Made by a program: the position numbers and the translations under genes. This document shows, piece after piece, positions 57,214 through 64,000 of a stretch of DNA of 64,000 nt. This stretch comes from Rusavskia elegans (Eukaryota > Ascomycota > Lecanoromycetes > Teloschistales > Teloschistaceae). Position 1 is the stretch's first letter, and each line of letters starts with the position of its first letter. The DNA lies in contig SAUG01000072.1 in the NCBI GenBank assembly GCA_011316305.1, positions 413,808 to 477,807 of the forward strand, in the 5' to 3' direction. Below the pieces are notes generated by a model that was not told the DNA's origin, did no database searches, and saw only the letters and a list, made by a program, of their open reading frames with translations.

Positions 57214-57633
57214 CTAATTCCCATCCTTTTCCATGATATCAATCTTCAGACCCTTTAGATTCTTCCGCCGATGCCATTTCGGCTCGGTAGAATTGGATGC
57301 GGGCGATATGGTAGTATTGGTGATGTCGGTGATGACGGTGGTTGTCGTCATGGGACTGAGACTTGTGACGGTTGTTATGCTGGTGATTGTTGTGATGATT
57401 GTTATGGGGGTGAAGTTATTGGTGGTGCGGGTGGCATCGTTGGGGGGCGATTTCTGGGCGGTGGAGGTGGAGGTGGAGGTGGAGGTGGCGGGCTTCGACT
57501 TGGAGGTGGAGGTGGGGGTGGAGGTGTGGGCGGCAAGGACGTCGGGGTGCCAGGGCGGGAAGAAGCGGGAGATTTTCTTTTTGGAAGAAGAGGGAGAAGG
57601 AGGGTAGTGGATGGCGCGGAGGGGGGCGGACAT
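57214..57633 (-). CDS. Thr/Ser-rich small hypothetical protein
   Basis: A 139-residue open frame with a proper ATG. The ends are not repetitive (MSAPLRAIHYPPSPSSSKKK at the start, PKWHRRKNLKGLKIDIMEKD at the end), which favours a real gene. The middle is a Thr/Ile/Ser run (TSTSTSTS, then TTTTVITDITNTT). On the opposite strand the same DNA is a GTGGAG repeat and encodes only Gly/Val runs. No domain or signal peptide is recognised. It could also be a chance frame in a repeat. Confidence 0.4.
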   Translation of the reverse strand: MSAPLRAIHYPPSPSSSKKKISRFFPPWHPDVLAAHTSTPTSTSKSKPATSTSTSTSTAQKSPPNDATRTTNNFTPITIITTITSITTVTSLSPMTTTTVITDITNTTISPASNSTEPKWHRRKNLKGLKIDIMEKDGN

Positions 57634-58085
57634 GTTGGATGGGTTAAGGGGGCGCAGTTTGGTGAATGGATATGGCTGGATTAGAGCGCAGTGGAAGACA
57701 CGACCAGCGTATTGGTGTTGGTGGTGAAATACTGGTTTGAACTTTCGGTGATATGATATAGTAGAAAAGGAAAGAGAAGTAGAATGGCAAGCTGTTTAAG
57801 AATCGAGAGGTTCGTGAACTTACGTACTCTTGCTCACCTCAGCCTCAGCCTCATTCCTTCAGGGGCTGATCATGAGTCTGTCGAAATAGCGATGCCTGGA
57901 ATGTGACGGTAAACTGGATTCCTGACAGATGGCGCAGACTGTCATCTCAACGAGATGAAGTCAAAATTGAATACATGGGCAATATTGGGAATTCCCATAC
58001 CTGGGAAATAGATGACCCTCCAACGCCAGGCTGATGCTGCAACATGAGTAGAATAATACAGCGACTTCCCCTCGATCCACGTGTG
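57634..58085. other. Intergenic region
   Basis: About 450 nt between two minus-strand genes, without coding potential. Confidence 0.4.
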
Positions 58086-58560
58086 TTACCTGTCTTTGTA
58101 CACCTTCGGTCTCCACCCCTCTTTCACCTCTTCCCTTTCCGCCGCCTCGGCCGCTTCCCTCACCTCCAATTCTATCCTCTCCCGCGCCCTCAGTATTTTA
58201 CTTTGCAGATAGAAACTTCCTCCCTTCGTAGGATCATTGACGTCGAATAACCGTTTGAATCTCTCAATGATGTCCTCCATGTTCGCCTTCCCACCCTGCG
58301 GCGGCTTCACGTTGAGGATTTTGCATGCTTCGTCCAGTGTCAGGCCGGAGGAGATGAAATTGTGGGAGGAAGTTGAGGTGCTTCCGGCGGCTGACTGGGA
58401 GTATTTGGAGGAGGCGGAGGCTTGTCGGTATGCTTCTGCGAAGGCGCGGCCGAAGACACGGGCGCCGACGACGACTGCTTGGGTTATTATACGATGCGCC
58501 TGGTAGGAGGGTGTAAGTTTATGGCCAGCTCGTTCAGTGTTTTTGTGAGACGCCTACCAT
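58086..58560 (-). CDS. PAM16: Mitochondrial import motor subunit PAM16/TIM16
   Basis: Exon 1 contributes only the ATG (58560-58558); exon 2 (58499-58086) follows after a 58-nt intron with donor GTAGGC. The 138-residue product begins AHRIITQAVVVGARVFGRAF, the hydrophobic N-terminus of Pam16. It continues with LTLDEACKILNVKPP and the degenerate J-like domain (IIERFKRLFDVNDPTKGGSF). As in the family, the HPD tripeptide of true J proteins is absent. Pam16 pairs with Pam18 at the inner membrane TIM23 translocase and restrains its stimulation of mtHsp70 during protein import. Length and order match yeast and mould homologues. Confidence 0.93.
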
Positions 58561-58886
58561 ATAATAAGACCAGTCTCTTCGCTTGACGTAGTAGCTGTCT
58601 CCAAGCTGATATCACCCGCAAAGATCGGAAGGGGTCGTGGTGGTACTGACGATATGGATATGAAGTCGATGGCGAACAGAAAATCCGAAGAGCGCATCGA
58701 GCCGAAGACTCGCCTAAACTTGCCATCCCTTCAGCCATGCCTTCACAGGCACTCACGAGCTTGCCACTGTGTCCCACCATGGCTGTAAATAGGACCAGAG
58801 CACTTTGACAAAGGATCGAATGACTGCTTCGAAGGTGATGATTCTCGAGGCGTTTTCGTTTTTCCTTCCCTGCCCATGCTTGGTGT
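58561..58886. promoter_or_regulatory. Short divergent promoter, PAM16 / peroxin
   Basis: A 326-nt gap separates the PAM16 ATG from the first in-frame ATG of the divergent peroxin. A branch-like CTGAC and an AG at about 58942-58956 could mark a leader intron of the peroxin, in which case its ATG would be at 58977. Confidence 0.5.
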
Positions 58887-60566
58887 ATGGCTGCCCTTGG
58901 TAATCGATATCCAGGTTTAGCGAATCCATATCGAAACCTGTTACTGACTGATCCAGATACACCGTGGACTGCATACATGGCCCCCTCTTCAGCAATGAAC
59001 AACGAAACTGGGAGTGGCTCAAACAATGATCCCAACGCCTCGACCTTTGCTTCCTTCACGCCTTCCCAGTCATACACCAGCCCAGCTACCAAACAGCGGT
59101 CTACGATACTTGTACATAAGAAGTCGCCCCTCCTCATTGCCACACCGCCTTCCGTGACGCGAGCGCTCGCTTTCTCACATCCCTTCGTCCTTCCACTCAA
59201 TAAACTCGTCGGGCTGCTGTCATGGACGAGCGGAGACCCTTGGGAAAGTTTCCTTCTGGTCGCAGGTTTCTGGGCGATGACTCTGTACGGTGATACCGTG
59301 ATACAATGGGCAGGTCCATTGATGTTGGTGGTCTCTTTGATACTCGGAATGTATTCACGCCGCTATTCGCCGTTGTCATCGTCGGGATGGACCGGTGAGA
59401 AGCATAACGGTCAAAAGGATGCTTCCGAGGGAACCATGAAACATCAGAAGAGTTTGGATGAGATTGTGGAGACGTTGTCGATCTTCACCTCAAGATGTAA
59501 TACACTCTTAGAGCCTTTTCTCGCTTTGACGGACTTTTTATCTACGCAACAGACTGCTACATCCGCCACCACACGACCTGCTCTGACGTCTTTGTTCATC
59601 CGCATCTTGTTCCTCTCACCATTCTGGATCCTTCTGACGCTCCCTTATGTACGTATCCTCACGGCGCGACGGGTGGTTCTGACGGTTGGGACTTTGATAC
59701 TGTCGTGGCACTCCAGACCGGCCCGGGTTTCTCGGACCATACTCTGGCGTTCTTTGACTGTTCGTTATGCCGTGTCGTTGATCACAGGTCTATCCCTGGT
59801 GGGATCCTCTGAACAAGTGCCCCAGAACCGAAGATCACCCCCGCCACTACCTCCGCGGCACAAAAGCCAAGAGATGGTTGCTAACGCATTGGCGAAAAAA
59901 GGCGCAAAGTCAACAGGCGTCCGATTTACATTCATTGTATTCGAAAACCAGCGGCGATGGCTTGGTCTTGGCTGGACGCATTCTCTTCTTGCGTACGAGC
60001 GAGCGCCCTGGACAGACGAGCATCTCAATCCATCGAATTCGAAGGACAACTATCAGCTCCCGTCGATAGAGGGCGCCACCGCCAGATGGCAATGGGCAGA
60101 TGGTAGCGAATGGAAGGTCGAGGGTGCCGGAAAGGGTAAGACGGGCGACGAGGCCGAGGGTTGGATCTTCTACGACAACAAGTGGAACGACGGACGCAGA
60201 GGCCAAGATGGTTGGGGGCGTTACACCCGGCGACGCAAGTGGTATCGTGACGCCGAGCTTGTCGAGATAGCGGAATCCGAGATGGCTTCTTCAACAGCGA
60301 CGCTCGTACCTGACCCCCCAAAGAAAGGCTGCGCAGTTGCATCGTCTGGCTCATCCCACATGTCGAAAGACAGTGACGACTCGAGCAGTAGTCAGAAACG
60401 GCGGCAAGGTTTTCTCAGGAGGGGAAGCAGGTCAAGCGCACAGAGTGCTACATATTCAGGCTCGAGCACATTGGGAACCGATGAGGACGACCATCGGATG
60501 CCGTTCCATCAAGAACGCGACGGTGACTGGGGGGTCGGAGATGATATCAAGATGGGTTTAGGGTGA
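58887..60566 (+). CDS. Pex24/Pex28-32-like peroxin with dysferlin domain
   Basis: Open frame of 559 residues; translation may instead begin at the ATG at 58977 (MAPSSAMNN), which has a better context and follows a possible leader-intron acceptor. Hydrophobic hairpins lie near residues 125-165 and 235-290 (LFIRILFLSPFWILLTLPYV), the reticulon-like part. The dysferlin-type region spans about 345-470, with RRWLGLGWTHSLLAYERAPW, an A-R-W-Q-W-A-D-G-S-E-W motif, then EGWIFYDNKWNDGRRGQDGW and YTRRRKWYRDAEL. Yeast relatives (Pex28-Pex32) sit at ER-peroxisome contacts and control peroxisome number and size. The tail is Ser-rich. Exact orthology within the group is not resolved. Confidence 0.85.
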   Translation: MAALGNRYPGLANPYRNLLLTDPDTPWTAYMAPSSAMNNETGSGSNNDPNASTFASFTPSQSYTSPATKQRSTILVHKKSPLLIATPPSVTRALAFSHPFVLPLNKLVGLLSWTSGDPWESFLLVAGFWAMTLYGDTVIQWAGPLMLVVSLILGMYSRRYSPLSSSGWTGEKHNGQKDASEGTMKHQKSLDEIVETLSIFTSRCNTLLEPFLALTDFLSTQQTATSATTRPALTSLFIRILFLSPFWILLTLPYVRILTARRVVLTVGTLILSWHSRPARVSRTILWRSLTVRYAVSLITGLSLVGSSEQVPQNRRSPPPLPPRHKSQEMVANALAKKGAKSTGVRFTFIVFENQRRWLGLGWTHSLLAYERAPWTDEHLNPSNSKDNYQLPSIEGATARWQWADGSEWKVEGAGKGKTGDEAEGWIFYDNKWNDGRRGQDGWGRYTRRRKWYRDAELVEIAESEMASSTATLVPDPPKKGCAVASSGSSHMSKDSDDSSSSQKRRQGFLRRGSRSSAQSATYSGSSTLGTDEDDHRMPFHQERDGDWGVGDDIKMGLG

Positions 60567-61555
60567 CGAGCGTTGCTGCAGGAAGAGCACCCAATCCCGA
60601 ACCCATACCGTCAACGAAGCCCCTGCTTCTCTCACTGTGCTCCCAAATCGCGCACTACTAGAGTCCCCGGTCTTGAGGCGGAGGTAGAAGGCAGGTACGG
60701 ACTAGCTTGCCAAACCGGTACTCTTTCATTTAAGGTACCTTATCCTCTCGGACCTCCGCCATCTTCCGCTCCTTAATGTGATCTGTGCTTCAAAGTAAAT
60801 CCCTTCATCACTACAGATTCTTCGTTTTCATCGCACAAGCTGACTGCGCAACAGTGTGCGTAAGCTATGGTCGCCATACTCGTCCTATACGAAGCGACGA
60901 CGACAGAGCGATGATAGTCGCACATTTTGACGTCTATGCTGCTTACCGCTGTTGGCAAAGACGACTTCTAGCCCATTTGATGGAGCACCTTGGGACCCCT
61001 TTTTGCCTCCTTCTTCCAACCAAACAACACACTCCATGCCCAATCCGACAGTCCATCAGGGTTGAAGGAAGCCAAATTGGGAACAGTGGTAACACGATGC
61101 GCCAGCTTCCGCAACGGCACGGGGAAAGAACTGTCACCTACGGTCCGTCTCACCACCTCAGAGGCAACCTAAGATGAGTAGGCCTCTCATGCAGCCTCGC
61201 TTGCGCGCCCTAGCTGGTGCTAGAGGTGTCATCTGAGCTTCATGCGTCAAACGTCAGGGGTTATAGCCGCGAGCATTTCTTTGGACAACACTGGCTGTGC
61301 GTAACTACTCGTGTCGCCCAGAAGTCTAAGCTATTTTGTCTCCCGTTGTCGCCCAGGCGCTCGCTCAGACTTCTGGGCCGTACGAGTTAGAGGTTGTTTC
61401 GGTTGGTCGCACATTCCAGCGTCGTCCCTGAAAAGCGCTGGGTTTTCCTTACCATGATCATAGCTCAGCAGATCTTTTTCTCCATCAGCAGGCACCTTGG
61501 GTGCTCCACCCAACGGCTCCCCGGAACCTAGATCTCCTGCCAGAACATGAATTCC
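60567..61555. other. Intergenic region
   Basis: About 1 kb with overlapping short frames on both strands but no domain. Nothing is recognised. Confidence 0.4.
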
Positions 61556-62392
61556 ATGGCAACTTCCAATGTTCAATGCCTGGCTTTGGTGGCTTTAACG
61601 ATATTCAGTCAATCTCTCCAAGTTACCATCAGACTTGAATGGTGGCTTCGGGGTCATCTCGGTTCTATCAGAGGTGACTACGTTGGCAAATGTATAGACA
61701 TACCTCCTGGCGATTGCTGCTAACCGCACAAAGACCTCTTAGCTCCACCGGATGAGATAGGCTCCAGTGTGGTAAGTTTTGGGACTCTCTTCCCCGGCCA
61801 ATATGGCGCTGGGTGGGGATCTTCGGGACCGGACTACGAAGACATTCTCGACTGCACAGGTGTACCAAGTCTGCGTGTATTTGGACCCGAACTCGTGGCA
61901 ATGTACCAGCTTCCAGACTATTCGATGGTACCGGATGACTCGATATCTCCAGACCCTCCAGACCATTCCACGGCGGGTATCGCGTCAGAGGCTGCGTCCA
62001 TTGATTCCGAAGACACTGCTAGCGGCGAGCCACATGAGATCGTCTTCGCGGCAACGTGGATCGACTTGAGGACGAGATTCCCACCTGATAGCGCAGGGAC
62101 AAGGTACCTCCAGTTTCAAGGAGTGAAGTCTCTCATATGGGGCGAGAACACATGGTCGGCGGCTTCGGACGGAATACCATTCCCTAAACGAAAACGTGGA
62201 GCAAACTTCAACCAGTGGGCTCCTCGTGGGGAAGCCGTGATCCACACGCCCAGAAGGTGGAGACATCCGAGCTCCTATACCATCAATGGAACAGAATTTA
62301 CCAACGGAGGCGATGGTGTCTACAGAAGTCAGGAGGGAGCTGTTCTAAAACTCACGGATAATCCATACCACCGTCTCGACAGCGGGACTTAG
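61556..62392 (+). CDS. Secreted-type protein, spliced or interrupted
   Basis: The ATG at 61556 opens MATSNVQCLALVALTIFSQS, a good signal peptide. Without splicing the frame ends at TAA after a Cys-Cys pair (GKCIDIPPGDCC). Yet the same register continues to 62392 with coherent sequence (VVSFGTLFPGQYGAGWGSSG and later FTNGGDGVYRSQEGAVLKL). An intron 61674-61742 (donor GTGACT, branch GCTAAC, acceptor TTAG) would remove the stop and give about 255 residues. Otherwise the stop is a mutation, since a C-x-(I/L)-x-P-G-x-C-C pattern occurs, as I recall, in fungal small secreted proteins. Function unknown. Confidence 0.5.
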
Positions 62393-62806
62393 CCCCGCAG
62401 GGCCTTGTCGCAATCTTCGACTTAACGAGACTTCTTGAGAAGAAGGACGTGGACCGCGATGAAAGACGTATACTGGGTGACAACTGCAGGTGGAAGGTCC
62501 CTGACTAAGGCTGGCAGGGATAACTCTTGAGTCATAATCGAAGCTCACGTTGCGGACCTTATCACGGACACCGATGCAGCAGACAAGGGATGCGTTCGTG
62601 TTCAGATGGTGCAAGATGTTGCCGTGTGCGGGGAATGTTATGTACAGGATGCAATACAAATGAGTGTCCGTCGAGGATGTCAACCACCGATCCACCGATC
62701 CACCGAAAATGTCACCATGAAGCCGCTGCCCGAACAACACTCTCATCCACCGTCACACCATCATCGCGACAATTTCGAATGTTACCGCAAGGTAGCAGTC
62801 GGAGGT
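62393..62806. other. Convergent intergenic region
   Basis: About 410 nt between the secreted-type gene and the first metallothionein-like gene. No coding sequence is seen. Confidence 0.4.
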
Positions 62807-62952
62807 TTAATGCTACAAGCGAGCACGATAAGCATATGATGTTTGCACGAGACGAGCAGGAGAGTCGACGAGAGACTTACACCGCAGCTAGCGCAACCGC
62901 ACGACCCACAGTTTCCGGAGCAGCCACACGAGGAGCAAGAGCAGGGCGACAT
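62807..62952 (-). CDS. Metallothionein-like peptide 1
   Basis: A 24-codon exon (62952-62881) starts MSPCSCSSCGCSG and ends at a strong donor GTAAGT. It carries eight Cys in the pattern CxC-x2-CxC-x3-C-x2-CxC-x2-C, without aromatic residues, as in fungal copper metallothioneins of about 25 residues. The nearest acceptor (TGTAG) gives a final exon 62812-62807 coding His and stop, so the peptide would be about 25 residues. Such peptides buffer copper or zinc in the cytosol. A GATT-type repeat (about 62953-62972) directly precedes the ATG in the leader. The exact 3' exon is uncertain. It is independent in sequence from the neighbour at 63.5-63.8 kb. Confidence 0.72.
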
Positions 62953-63531
62953 ATTGATTGATTGATTGATTGAAGAGACGAAGTGTTTTGGTGGAGAAGG
63001 TTCCGATTTGGTTGCTGATCTGGTTGGTGTACGGCTTGGAGGTGTGTAAAAGATGCAGAGAAGAAAGAAAAGGCCATGAGGAGATATATACCTCGATACA
63101 TGGCAGGGCCCCTCCACACCTTCCCTACTCGTAGTGATGATGCAAGCAGGCAGCCAATCACGAAATGTCCGAGATGCAGGGTGAGTGCGTGGTTTGTGCG
63201 GAGCATCTCCGTGGGGCTCGAGACTAAGACATCGGGCGTGGGGTTGGTCAAGCAGGTTGGCTCGATTGGCAACAGTAGTGCAGGATCTTCGATGTCGCTC
63301 TCAGACCACACAAGAGGGACACAGGTACGATGGGGTGGCAAAGGAATGTGATTGATTTGATAATGGGTACTGCTGATGCAACCGCCCGCCTCTGACTGCC
63401 AGGATCGTCTCCGGCCTTGTCCCTAACAGCCTAGCAACCCCACGGAAAGCATGCATGCCCCATCCGCCAGATGACCACGGCCATATCTTTACACTCACGC
63501 CAACCGGTAGATATGTCGTAGCGCTGATGGT
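62953..63531. other. Region between the two metallothionein-like genes
   Basis: About 580 nt, probably the promoter and leader of the first metallothionein-like gene. It begins with a GATT microsatellite. No coding sequence is supported. Confidence 0.45.
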
Positions 63532-63789
63532 TTCTGGACGGCCGACAGTCAGCTCGGCGCTTTGCACATCCTGTCTCTCCTGATGGGCCTGGCCGAGTGG
63601 GTGCTGAACAGGGTGATTCGTTGGAGCTGGATGGGGAGAACGTACATTTGCAGGTGCACTGGCCGGTTGGGCAGGCGCACGAGCTACCACAGCTGCAGGT
63701 GCATCCGGGACCTTGAGACAAAGAGAGTCAGCTCGTTCGCTCGGGCGACGTCGTGGCCAAGTGGCTGCGGATCAGGTGGACATACCCAT
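63532..63789 (-). CDS. Metallothionein-like peptide 2
   Basis: Exon 1 is only ATGG (63789-63786). A 74-nt intron (donor GTATGT, branch-like CTGAC) leads to exon 2 (63711-63646), which encodes GPGCTCSCGSSCACP and on to a final C-T-C-K. The total is 23 residues with seven Cys (CxCxC-x3-CxC-x4-CxC). This equals the seven-Cys makeup of Neurospora-type copper metallothionein. A donor GTACGT then splits the next codon. Splicing to AG at 63534 (CTGAC 18 nt before it) completes a TAA stop. Without splicing the frame runs on into a non-Cys-rich tail. The short first exon and the stop split by an intron are unusual but fit the signals. Confidence 0.68.
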
Positions 63790-64000
63790 TTCTGCTGCTG
63801 ATGGCGGATGGTCTGGTTGAGTGTTGAGACTTGTATCTGACGTTGGATTGTGTTTGTGTGGATATTGCTTCCTGATGTGCTTGTGTGATTGAAGGTCGAC
63901 TGATGGAGAAGGGTAAAGGAAGGTTAGTGGGGGTTGGATCTTATAGAAGAGGAAGAGGAAGAAGAAGAGGAAGAGAAACCCCGCGGGAGGCTTGGCGCCG
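63790..64000. other. Upstream flank with purine-rich repeat
   Basis: This is the probable promoter of the second metallothionein-like gene. A GAA/GGA-rich stretch occupies about 63948-63977. The window ends here. Confidence 0.4.

Noticed and set aside
57271..57684. Glycine-rich plus-strand frame resembling a structural protein
   Set aside because: It is the mirror of a GTGGAG repeat and has no sensible start or end; the opposite frame is the better candidate.

Overview
The window is nuclear DNA of a filamentous ascomycete (Pezizomycotina). Genes lie on both strands with irregular spacing. Most carry short introns of about 50-120 nt with GT..AG borders and CTAAC/CTGAC branch sites. The gene content (Ndt80/PhoG regulator, GH3-GNAT fusion, CYP52-type P450, choline oxidase, Pex30-like peroxin, fungal metallothioneins) is typical of mould genomes. 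I cannot resolve the class or genus. All exon borders given here are my own reading from splice signals and frame continuity.

Layout. 1-12 kb: an NmrA-like fragment, a PA-TM-RING ubiquitin ligase, a zinc-type medium-chain oxidoreductase, a Cys-rich membrane glycoprotein and an EF-hand MscS channel. 11.7-14.4 kb: a gene-poor stretch. 14.4-25 kb: an OXLD1-like mitochondrial protein, a tiny three-exon DPM3, an ARM-repeat GDP-dissociation-stimulator-like protein, an F-box/2EXR-type gene with an in-frame stop and a BTB protein. 25.4-37.4 kb: an epoxide hydrolase pseudogene, a conserved membrane protein, a CYP52-type P450, a kelch protein and two Ser-rich proteins of unknown role.

38.4-49.8 kb is the most coherent block. 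A GH3-GNAT fusion (Ngs1-like), an Ndt80-type regulator (RON1-like), an atypical hexokinase (Hxk3-like) and an UNC-93-type MFS transporter (Ngt1-like) match the N-acetylglucosamine catabolism cluster known from Trichoderma and Candida. The deacetylase and deaminase genes of that pathway are not seen here. 50.4-54.3 kb holds a divergent betaine-aldehyde dehydrogenase/choline oxidase pair, which together oxidise choline to glycine betaine.

54.8-64 kb: a coiled-coil protein, a low-complexity ORF, PAM16 (whose first coding exon is just the ATG), a dysferlin-domain peroxin, a secreted-type protein with an in-frame stop unless spliced, and two very small metallothionein-like genes on the minus strand. 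Several loci are visibly broken (NmrA fragment, epoxide hydrolase, possibly the F-box-type gene). No rRNA, tRNA, CRISPR array or intact transposon was recognised.
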